From assembly GCA_914767715.1 (NCBI GenBank), contig OU612068.1:21516001-21580000 (forward strand): a DNA stretch of 64,000 bases. Direction: 5' to 3'. The notes beneath the pieces are model-generated. The model searched no databases. It worked only from the letters and a program-made list of their open reading frames with translations, and had not been told where the DNA came from. Below, one piece after another: positions 34,756-45,086 of this stretch (within the stretch, counting starts at the first letter, position 1; each line of letters opens with the position of its first letter). The position numbers were made by a program, and so were the translations under genes. This stretch comes from Membranipora membranacea (lineage: Eukaryota > Bryozoa > Gymnolaemata > Cheilostomatida > Membraniporidae).

Positions 34756-37336
34756 TTATAAGGAATCAGGGAGAATCAGGGAGGCTTGGACTTTGATGTC
34801 TTGGTTATCATCACTTGCATCAGCGCTGCTGTTATTAGCATAATCTGCCAGAAAAGATTCTGTTGGTAGACTAAATATGTTAGAGGCGAGGTAACGATAG
34901 GCTGCTGGACTCGTTGTTTGTAAACCAAGAGCCCATCGTATGATACTCGGATGCCAATCCATCCGAGTTCCGTTTGTTGAATTTGCCGATATCTGATGCT
35001 CAACAAATAACTGTAGGAGAGGTGGAAGTGAGGAGACATCATGACTTTCGTTTGGCAAGTCTGGCACTTCTAAGGACCTTTTCACCTCTACTTTCTTTCG
35101 CAAGTAGTCATTTTGAATCCTGAGATTTCTTTCCAGTGTTTTTAGATTTTCACACATGTCAATTAGCTCATCAGTTGATAGAGTATCAAGTGATGATGTG
35201 CTGGTTTTTGAGTCAGGGGCTTTTCTTTTTCTCCGACTACATAAAAAGGCTCTTAAGCAAGCATGGAATATTTGGCATTTTTTACAGCGTTTTCCCACAA
35301 TTACTAGGATTGTACATTCCTCCGAACGTACTGTCGGAATCGGGCATCTATCATCTTTATATCCTTTTCTGCCCCTGAGCTCCAGAGACATGAACTGTTC
35401 TTCTCCATTACCAACACACGGAGTCGCTGATTTAACTGCCCTAAGTAGTCCTATTTGTTCGTCGACACTTGACAGGCGAGAATCGATACAGGAGAGGACG
35501 GCTTGTCGACCATATATAAATACGCTCCAGGTGTGGTCAGTGAAGAATACAACTTGGTGAGAATTACAACCTGAATGCAAAAAAATATATCATTCGATAC
35601 ATTATTGTGGTTCTTAGAGATAGTTCTGAGTAGTACCCACATGCAAGTAGTCATAGTATGTTATGGTCAAAAAATGTTGTAAGTTCCTAGCTCCCACCCA
35701 TAGTGTTTTTTGGGTGGTTGATACTGGACATTGGCAAAGTAAAGGTATGCCAGTTCCAGGGGCCCATGCTCCCTCCTGATACCAGGGAGTTTGTCCAAAA
35801 CACTGAAGAATGTTAACACACTCACCTCCAAGCTGTTTACTTAAGATGATAAACTGGGAGCATACACCAGCACTGCTGCCAACATGAGTATATCCTAATG
35901 ATCTAGCAGCTTGCTCCAGCGGGCCACCAGAAGGGTCACTGCTGCTGCTGATGTTGTCAGACACTGTTGTGACATCAGTGACTGTGAGCTCATTGGTGAA
36001 ATTTTCTGACCCTGTCTGCGCTATATCATCATCGGGAAGGGTGATGTCGTCATCTGCTTTAGCTACTAGTACAGTCTCAGTGCGAGCTTGAGAATGAATG
36101 GAACCACTGCTGCTGGAGTCAGAATTAGTGCTACTGGTAGTAGTGGGTTCTCTTTTGTACTGTCCTTTAATATAATTAAATCTTATTGTTTTCCTTCTCA
36201 TTATTGCATATAATTAACGATTGAGCTATGTGTTTACACCAATAATTACTCACAGCAATGACTTGAGGTCCAAAACAGCTGGTTCCATGATATTTATCGT
36301 ACAATCATTTCATTATTTTAATAAATTTGAGGGATACAAGATTATGTTGAGAGTGAGTGACTGACATTGGAATGATACCGCCAGTTCTGATACATAGAGT
36401 TAAGTGATCATGTTTATAAGACTACATCAGACCTATATTCCAAGTTGTGGGCCTACATATCACAGAATAACTCACTATCGTTCTCTTCCACAGCCAGTTC
36501 CTCGTCTACACTGTTTTCACAGGGCCGATCTCCCATGGTCTGCGCCATCTCATGATAGATTCTCCAGTTCAATTTTGCACCACCTGCAAGAGAAACCATA
36601 TCGGTTAGTAATAGATAGACAACTCGCATTCATTTATTCCTATCGGGTAGAAGAGTTTGTGATGGAACATTTGTCCCTTTTAGGATAGATAGTGTTGAGT
36701 AGCCTATTACTATCAGTGATTATGAACATGTGAACCCGCACTAGTGAACCCGCACTAGTGAACCCGCACTAGTGAACCCGCACTAGTGAACCCGCACTAG
36801 TGAACCCGCACTAGTGAACCCGCACTAGTGAACCATATCTATCTATCTATCTATATACATATTACATTTGTGAGCAGGGAGTTGAACAAAAATCCAATAA
36901 GCAGATGCATTAATAATACACTTGTGGTCAAATCAATGAGTTATTTCTTGGTAGTGAATTACTAAGCCAGTCAAAAAAACATCAAAATTTTGTTATTCAT
37001 CATCATCATCTTGGCGTGACATAAAATGGGTGGGGAGTTACCCCATAATGCTTATATGATCTATTCGGTTCCTTCTAGAAAATACGAACCGAATTTCTTT
37101 GTCCCAAGCTTTTCATCCAGATACCTCATCTTGAGGGTTTTCCACTTACTCCTCCATTGGTGGCCCTCTTTTTTTTCATAATAATCATTATTATGCCTTT
37201 CATTGGTCAGGTTAGCCAGCCTATCAAACACCTCTATGTTCCTCTGAACCCTGCCATTTATAGCTTTGAATGTTCCTGTCTCTCTCACAAAATGGAGAAA
37301 TGTTATTACTTCCTGCTCACTGAATATAGTCGGCAT
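34756..37336 (-). CDS. Myb/SANT-like DNA-binding protein with P-element/THAP9-like C-terminus (domesticated or truncated transposon gene)
   Basis: Modelled exons: 37336–37090, 36583–36476, 36164–35826, 35570–34756, totalling 1509 nt, 502 aa with continuous phases. Residues 1–110 form a Myb/SANT-like (trihelix-type) domain: FSEQEVITFLHFV, NGRVQRNIEVFDRLA, QWRSKWKTLKMRYLDEK, then across the first junction NWRIYHEMAQTMGDRPC. Next come a Ser/Thr/Asp-rich linker, a region with R-x-x-C…KRCKKCQ cysteines and a basic RRKRK (around 345–360), a leucine-spaced helix likely to be a coiled coil (LIDMCENLKTLERNLRI), and WHPSIIRWALGLQTTSPAAY…SLPTESFLADY, which resembles the helical region of P-element/THAP9 transposases. 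No RNase H-like DDE domain follows; the frame stops 34 residues later. The third exon's acceptor (AAAG|GACAG) has a poor pyrimidine tract, so a separate gene starting at ATG 36201 is the alternative. Confidence 0.65.
36732..36835. repeat. 14-bp perfect minisatellite with adjoining tetranucleotide run
   Basis: Seven exact copies of GAACCCGCACTAGT (36732–36829) plus a partial eighth, followed by an (ATCT)n run to about 36853. Each unit contains the palindrome ACTAGT. The lack of divergence indicates recent expansion. Located in the first intron of the Myb/P-element-like gene. Confidence 0.95.
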
Positions 37337-37679
37337 GTTGAACTGTATAAAACTCAGGTTTCAGGTGACTGAGTCCAAGGCACAAAATATGTCTGTTAGT
37401 TTTCTGATTTATTTCACAAGTTTTCTCCAAACGATGTTGAGTTTTACCTCCTATCATAAGAGAGTAGAGCGATATGAGTATTGCTACCAACGCGAACCAA
37501 TACGTACTAACACTGTTCCCAAGAATCGACAACTCCCAAAATCGAAGCATTGAAACATAATAATCTTGATAACAAAACTGTCAGCGATAGAGGCAGGAGG
37601 CAAAATGGCCTTATCATTGCTACTAACAAAAATAAACAGCCAGTAAATAGTCTGGTGGCAGCCCCCTGCTATCTAAACT

Positions 37680-38122
37680 ATTGTACCTTACACTAAGTTG
37701 CACAATAGGCCGCTAATAACGGAAAATGATGCCGGTAAATGGGAGAGTGATCAACAATGATGATATGATTTCAATACATCCAAAATCTGAAAGAGCCAAT
37801 GCAAAACCACCATATAACGATCATATCGATACGAAACATTCAAGGTCAGTTCTCGAGGCGACTGAAAAATAGAAAAAATAGTGTTGTCTCAATGATAGTT
37901 TTATTCAGGTGATATAAGGGTATTGCAACTGTTGTTGGCCGCATCTCGGCTAATATATGATAGCGGGCCCATAAGTTAAGTTGTAGATCCACTATTTATG
38001 ACATCCTCTTTCAGACTTTAGATGTTTTGAAACCATATCATCATTTTTTGATCACTTTCCCTCTGACCGGCAGCGTTTTTGGCAATTTGCGGACTATTGT
38101 GCAACTTAGTGTATGGTGCAAG
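37680..38122. mobile_element. MITE-like element with arms of about 110 bp
   Basis: The left arm (about 37685–37795) starts TACACTAAGTTGCACAATAG and the right arm (about 38010–38118) ends CTATTGTGCAACTTAGTGTA. Matching continues inward through GCCGGTAAATGGGAGAGTGA against TCACTTTCCCTCTGACCGGC and beyond. The interior of roughly 210 bp is non-coding. The longest inverted-repeat element in the window. Confidence 0.85.
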
Positions 38123-38847
38123 ATTACCATTGCGATCAGCGTGAAAAACTGTACCAGAAACAACAGACAAACATCATCCATCCAAAATCGCAAATGAAGT
38201 TTCATTTCTAGCCAAATTTTGCACAGGCTAACAGGGCTAAACAGGACTAACAGGCACAAAAAATGTCTTAACACTGGAAAGTGGACATTTTACATGGATA
38301 TTGATGGTTAAAGCTTAGGCTGGCAGCCGGCAGCTCCTTATTCGAAATGAGTAGATGGATAAGAAAATTTTCTGAATGTAGAAGGGCAGTATAAAAAGAT
38401 GATGATTACTTCATTATAACACACTTTTATTGAGGTTTTGATTATAAGTAGTTATAAACAAATGAAAACAGAGCAGCCTTACGAATATCTGAGAGATCAC
38501 CAAGAATGTGAGCAACCGTCAACATATGAATAAGTTTAGACCATAGATATAAAACAGGCAGTTATTATATTTATGGTTTAAATACAGGCTCGTAAGTTGA
38601 AATGCTTATGGGGCATCACACACAGAGTACTTTGTTGCGATGTGTTTGTTATCGGTTTGCTTACTTCTTGCTCATCATGAAAACATGTTATTTTACTGTG
38701 CTTTCCAGTAATGTAACTCGCAATAACTGATTTTCACAGAACGGAATGTTGTAACTCAGGAATGGTATGAAACAAGGTAAGCAAAAATGTAATCAGGTGT
38801 AATCTAACCTTGTTATTCGAACCCAATTCATGACACTTTCACCATTC

Positions 38848-39083
38848 AGGGATGTAGTTTAGAGTAAATTGTAGGGGAGGCAATAACACCAGTTGGGGTG
38901 TGGTCAGATTCTTCTGTAAACTCCCAAAACCCACAATACATTATGATAATATAAAGAGATAGAAGAAGTCCAAAATTAGCTGAATCTGACATATTATATT
39001 CTATTTTAGTGATTTATGCCACCATAGTTGAGCATTCTAGGGGAGACAGTGCCTCCTGCCTCCCGGTAGAACTACGGGCCTGC
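38848..39083 (-). mobile_element. Hairpin-bearing short repeat element, copy 3 (inverted)
   Basis: Read on the reverse strand it begins GGCAGGCCCGTAGTTCTACC with the GGGAGGCAGG…CTCCCCTAGAAT hairpin and ends near AAACTACATCCCTG, matching the copies at 28038 and 33391. Confidence 0.65.
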
Positions 39084-39713
39084 CATTTATGTATATCCTC
39101 AAGACTGATAACTATTGTTTGAGATCTCAACAAATTCAGTTTCAAAATCTGAAGTTATTAAGTGAAGGCAAGACGTAGAAAACAGACAGGTATTTTATAT
39201 CTCTAAGAAAGATGGAGAATTCTGTGTAGGGTCAATATGCGCGATTGCTCAATTGGCTACACAAGTTACAGGAAACGGTGGAGAAAAGGTTAGCAAAGCA
39301 CAATGTTAACAATTCAGGGAGCAGGGGCCATTGCATATAGGTAACAAGATTTGCTTAGAGTGCACCAAAACATGATTCCATTTGCGGATCTAATAAGTTT
39401 CCATTTACGGATCCAATAAGTCGCAAGTCATATACCAAACGAGACCCCTGCCGTTATAAAATTACCTAGAATAGTTAGGAATTGCCCTCTTATTACAAGT
39501 GGATAGACAACTCAATATCTTTGTTAAAGCACTACATTTTCTGTCCCTCATTATTATTTCCCTCTCACTCTTTGTCATTAATATTCAATCTAAAAGTTCA
39601 ATCAAGCTGCATGAAGCATATAACTCATAAAAAGGAGCAAAAAAGTCGATGGCAGGATTAGTTAGTTCAAAATTGTCCTACTGCTGTTTTCAAGGTGCTA
39701 ATACTAAAATACC

Positions 39714-39755
39714 AGAGACTATAGATATATATATATATATATATCTATAGTCTCT
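39714..39755. repeat. 42-bp perfect palindrome
   Basis: AGAGACTATAGATATATATAT followed immediately by its exact reverse complement, with no loop. Such sequences can extrude as cruciforms and are often deletion-prone. It may be a minimal mobile-element relic or an AT-microsatellite product. Confidence 0.9.
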
Positions 39756-40850
39756 GATAATACTATCCTCCTACACCATGAAGCTATTGGGCATGGAAAT
39801 CCCTGATCCAGCTGGTCCATGATCAATCAGTACAAACGCATCATTAGTAACTCAAATCCCGTTATAATTTTACCACAGGTAACCAAATTAGGGTCAAATA
39901 GACCATTCTGTGCACTCGGATTGTAAGCAGATGTACTCAGCAGCTTGTCAAGAGGCTATGGTTTGATAATTAGTCTGTTTTATTTTGATGTTTTTAACTT
40001 TGAAGAAATGCATTATAGTGAAACTCCATGAGTGGATCTGTAAAACTCTGGCAGTCCTCATGGCAGAATTATTAAAAGTTTACAGATAATGTGAAATAAT
40101 GTAAAAAATATACAAAGCAAATTTGACATGGATTCAGATATAATTCATTGTTCATAGAAAAAGAAAAAAATCTAGTTACAATTCTAGTACATGTTTGATT
40201 GATCAGTATAACCTTTCTTAGTTGGGCTGTGAATAGCACCCAATGTACGCCATTTTTTATATTGAGAGTTTGTTGGTTTTACAAACAACCTTTCAAAAAC
40301 ACAATCCAAAAAGCCACACTAGTATTCCGCGCTGGCTTTCATTATAAATGTACAGATACTCATCTTTTGACTTTTAACTAAGATATTTGACAACTTGATA
40401 CCATCACACAGTACCACAATAATTGCAACATGACTACTTACTAATCAATTTTCAGAACGGTTTTTAATTAGCCTGAGGCTAGGGGAGGCCAGTCTCTTCA
40501 GACTGCAGTGAATCTTAACTTCCATTGTAAATGATACAATAAGACCTTTTGAGAAATAATATTTCTACACAACTTTCTCATACAAAGGGGATCAGTTTAC
40601 AGTATTTCAGCTACCATACAAAATTAATACTGTCATTTGAAACAGCATACATTGTAATACTAAACAATCATGGTGGCATGTATAAATAAGAAAAGATGGA
40701 GGCCTGTATACTGTATAGGGGAAGCCTGCTAAGCCATCGTATGAGCAGGAAGGCTCGGATGTTTGATCTAGTTGTTGAGCACTGCTTGAGGGGATGAAAA
40801 TTAAAAATAGTAATGAGTTATCAATCTACTTGAACGAAACACTCATTAAC

Positions 40851-43800
40851 TCAAACGGCAGCTTCTCTCGGCTGTTTACTAAAGCAACAGCAGCATAAAT
40901 GTTTAATTACAGAACCCCATGAGCTCATCGTCTTATTAGACCAGATCCAGAATCCAGAAGTTATCCCCACAATGAGATATCCGAGATATTTGAGCACGAA
41001 CCAGGCAAAGTCCGGTCCATTGCTCTTCTTTAGTTCTAGATAGTTAGGCGGGCAAGATATAGCCCCGCTGTATGGACTGGACTCGCAGCCGTACTGAGCT
41101 CGGAACTTTTGTAGCCAAGTGTCTCTATGGAGTAGCTCGTACACATTACACGCTATCACCGTAATGGCTGGTACTGTATATAGCACTGAGAAGATGCCGA
41201 TTCGAATCATCAGCTTTTCTAGTTTATTTGTTTTTGTGCCGCTGTGTTTGATTACGTTTCGTATATTAAAAAGGGAGATAAATCCAGCTATGAGAAATAT
41301 AGTACCGAGAGTAAGATAGACGACTTGAGGAACGATTATATATCCAATAAGTGACATTCTGTCTGACAGTCCTGTGAAACAGACACCTGCAAAAAAAAAT
41401 AACTCAGCTGTCAGTCACAAGTTCAAGAAAAAAGTGGGTGTTTACTTTTATAAGTCAGGTATGTCATCAATAAACACGATTAATGTTCACAATATATTAG
41501 AATATTTTGTGGCTGATTAAGTCTGACACTATTGTCAAAGAACCTTGACACCTAGATGCATCAAATGCACACCGGAATGAATATTTGAGTCTGGGTTTGT
41601 CTTACAACAGTATTGTCTAGCTTAACCCAAGCCAAGGTGGATGCTTATTAACTGTGTAACCATCAATTATACAATGTGGGAGTTACACCAGCCCAGGATA
41701 TCAGACCAGTCAAAAGGTCATACTCTCCTAACTGCATATGGTAATATGAACCGATTCTAGCCAGACCAAGGACTGTATAACTCATTTGCAAAACTAAAAT
41801 ATAATTTGGATCTTGATTGCTTTGTGTTGCTGCTCAGCTTTTCGAGGCTTGAATTAGAAGATACCTTATCTTCTTTCTCTTGGATAACAACAATTGAGCT
41901 TGTGGTTAAGCCTATCAAATTATGGTGGATATATCTTTCCTGTGGCTCAGCTCAATCATTTAAGCGTACAATCTAAACGAAGCATGACAAAGACATCACT
42001 CATCCTGTTAGTTTTGACATAGATATCACTATGATGATTTGGTATATTTTATCTATGGTTTCTGGCTCCCAGTCTCCATAGCTTCATGGCTAGTTAGCCA
42101 TAGACGATATTACTACGGTAGGATTACTAAGGCAGACATAGTAGTACAAATATTTTAGTTTCTTTGGTAAAACCAGCCAACACACAGTGTTAGGTTATTA
42201 TTGTGATATGATTATTATTGTGATATGATAATGACAGACCGCTCAAACTGGTGACACTAAAATATTGTGTGGGGGTCGATGATCTCTGATAAGTCGTTTT
42301 TTTTTTTTAGAATTTGAAGCAACAAAGAGCAACTGACTTGAATGTACTGAATGCACTATGATTGAGGCGGACTCTGAGCAAAGTTTTCTTGGCAGTGGCT
42401 CATACTTTCACATTATAGGCTAATGACAAAAAGATGGCTGGTAGCAGTTATTGCCTGAATTATTTTCTCTTTTAGACTATCATCTTAACATATATTCATA
42501 CAGTAATCAACAAATAAACCAAGAACAAACTGCTGTTCTTGATACCTATATAGAACTGTTTCCAATCGGTAGAATTTCCTTTTACTCCATATATTATCGT
42601 ACAAGATCTAAACACTTTGGGTATATGACAAACCCAGTTATTTGTGATAGGGGGCCATTTTTGTCAATCAGTGTTAATAGCATAGTAGCGCTAAACTAGA
42701 GGATTTGGAGACAAAGACACGCTGCTACCTAACCACATGGGTTCATAGATGATTACAGTCATTAATGTATGTGTACTCAGATTGTGTAAACAAAACAGTG
42801 GCCTAAGTTCACCCCCCTCCCATTTTGAAAAAAAAAAGATTGCTGATCATACTTCCATTGATTCATAATTTCAGGTGATTATCTTGTATGAGGCTAATTT
42901 AATCCATATTGAGCGATTCATAGCAGCCAGTTCAATGAATTACTGCTATTCAATCATTTAAGTGTAAAAACAATATGGCACTCCAGTCCAATTATTTTCA
43001 ATCCTGTATAAAATGACTGCTGAGTACTTTACTGAGCCCTGAGGAAATGCTTTGTTCCTCACAAAAACTTAAATGATACCAGTGACCAGGGAGAATTGCT
43101 GTGACAGAAGGCCAAAAGTGTTCATTATCTCGATCAGTGTCAACTCTCTTGTCCGATTCTTGAAGACTGTAAATCAAACTCCCTTATGTGTCTGTCAGAA
43201 TACAGCCATAAAACACCTCCTTGCCTCCCTAGTTCATGTAGTTTATAACATACCATGACATCTAAAATAATATGTCTACCTCCCTAGCCACATGACACAG
43301 ATTTAAAAGTTTTTCATTGTTTACCAAAAGGTTAGTTGAAATGAGACAGAAAACATCCTTACCTGATAAAACATCACCATCGATAGCTCCCACTGCGATA
43401 ATAGTGATAGATTTGATAGCTGGAATAGCCCAGGCTGCCAAGTGGAAGTACTGTGAGTTTGATTCTATAGCTTCGTGTCCCCATTTAAGTCCAGCAGACA
43501 GGACCCACGTCAGAGTCAGAATCACCCACCAGATCGATGAGGCATTTGTGAAGAAATACGTGAGCATGAAAAGAATGGTACAGCCTTCGTTCTTTGTACC
43601 CTGAGTTACGATAGAGGTACCACCATCAGACATCACACAAGAGACTCGATCCTGAAGAACAAAGCCGACCACGTAGCAGGCTGATACAATGAGGTAGCAC
43701 CCAGATATAAATATGATAGGTCTCTCAGGGTAGCGAAAGCGCCTCATATCTATAAGAAAAGTGAGCACTGTGAACAATGTAGAGATGAAGCAGAGTATGG

Positions 43801-44578
43801 CCCACACGCCTATCCAGTATCGGGCGAACTCCTCGTGCTTCTCCGTGAACATGACGTTCTTACACGGTAGCCCACAGTTTTTGATAATGTCATCGTCAGA
43901 TAGTCTGAGTTCATACTTTCCTGCCTGCTTACTTTTCATCTCCCATGCACTTGGACATTTGCTTCGCACATCATTTTCAAAGGAGGGAATGTTGATAGGG
44001 GATGCAGTGCTAGGCTTTACTCTTGGATCAAAGTCATCAAAATCACCCGGTCTATATATAGGTGTATCAGTTGAGTATCCGTCAGGTGATGGATTTGACC
44101 CGGACGATGTACTTTCGGGTCCGACGCACAGATCTGGAGGGTTGGGAAACTTCTCACAGGCCATGTGTTCTGGCCAATCGTGTCCAAATTTCCTCATTAG
44201 ACCTTTACATCCATCTCGCGCCTGGATACAAACACTTCGGCAAGGTGGCACAGGTTCAGTCAATATAGTACATACGGGTAGGTAGAGTGTACATAAGAAA
44301 AGTTTCAGTTGAGGGCTACAGTTTATTTTCACCAAAGGATGATATGTTGTCACTTCCAAACCTGCATCATTCTGTGTTTCATGCCCTAGCATATTGGGCA
44401 TAAATGTTTGATTATATCCAATGTCCTTACATATAGGTATGGTGATATCTTCACATAATCCATGAGTGGGCTGTTCTGGGCTCTGTATAGGATTCCTTTG
44501 GCTAATCACACCAGTAGTAGAAAAAACTAGTAGCCCACAGAATATTGTGATAAGTAATCCTCTCTTGTAAGATGCCAT
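40851..44578 (-). CDS. Frizzled family Wnt receptor
   Basis: Two exons, 44578–43363 and 41386–40851 (1752 nt, 583 aa), with a 1976-bp phase-1 intron. A signal peptide (1–26) is followed by a Frizzled cysteine-rich domain (about 42–151) with all ten cysteines (LCED, PICK, INCS, FLCT, PVCT, PPCR, SVC, DGC, MAC, DLC), a Ser/Pro/Asp linker, and seven helices (TM1 about 251–276 through TM7 ending FWIWS). Family signatures include RPIIFISGCY, TSIVTQ, GDVLSG and LMIRIGIFSVLYTVPA. KTMSSW (about 557–562), directly after TM7, is the KTxxxW Dishevelled-binding motif. The tail is only about 20 residues: four adjacent cysteines (570–573, possible palmitoylation) and the end EAAV, a possible class II PDZ ligand. 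The product is a plasma-membrane receptor for Wnt. Orthology to a particular vertebrate Frizzled is not resolved. It diverges from NOSIP across 508 bp. Confidence 0.97.
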
Positions 44579-45086
44579 GATGAGTATTCTTCTTACACAC
44601 AGAAAGCAACAGGTTCTATTTGTTCATCAGTCTCATATCCACCAAGCATGTATCCTCATGGTAGAGGGAATTATAGAATATTTGGTTGATAGCCAAACTA
44701 AAATTCCTGACACCTTACAAGCACCTGCCACATTCAGTCAATGAGCCTTTGTGATTATCCATTCCTGTGTTTACCTGTGGCCAATCAGATCCCTGAATGT
44801 TATTTGTGGACTCTAATTTGATTTGCCAAGGTTGCCAGTATAAGTTGTGATTGGCAGAGTTTTGTGAAGTTTCTACATTAAAAGATCGAAATTATCCATT
44901 AGAGGTAAAGTTCACAGATTATATTTCAGCTTGAAACTATTAAAATGCAGGCAAAGACTTTTGATGAAAATCTATCAAGTATTCTCAATTTTTGTCGTGA
45001 TACTACTGCTAAATAAATTAAAATCTCAAACAGTTAGGTTTTGTGATCTACCTTTCTCTCTTTTTAGGCCTTCTCATTGTAGTGAA
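44579..45086. promoter_or_regulatory. Shared Frizzled/NOSIP bidirectional upstream region
   Basis: A 508-bp gap between the divergent start codons. It carries GGCCAATCAGATCC (about 44782) and GTGATTGGCAGAG (about 44850), a CCAAT box in each orientation. No TATA box stands out. The close head-to-head spacing suggests shared regulation, but transcription starts are unknown. Confidence 0.5.

Larger units (their letters stand above)
37337..40850. other. Intergenic region rich in inverted-repeat elements
   Basis: No gene is supported. Contents: a MITE-like element (37680–38122), the third hairpin repeat copy (38848–39083) and a 42-bp perfect AT palindrome (39714–39755). Open frames such as 37266–37553 and 38041–38274 overlap repeats or lack motifs. 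Confidence 0.5.

Noticed and set aside
36199-36201. ATG at 36201 as the start of an independent gene for the P-element-like part
   Set aside because: Kept only as an alternative: a phase-compatible acceptor 37 bp downstream joins it to the Myb-like exons, and the frame upstream of the ATG is closed by a stop.
43761-44285. 174-aa forward open frame opposite Frizzled exon 1
   Set aside because: It is fully antisense to a strongly supported Frizzled exon and has no motif of its own.
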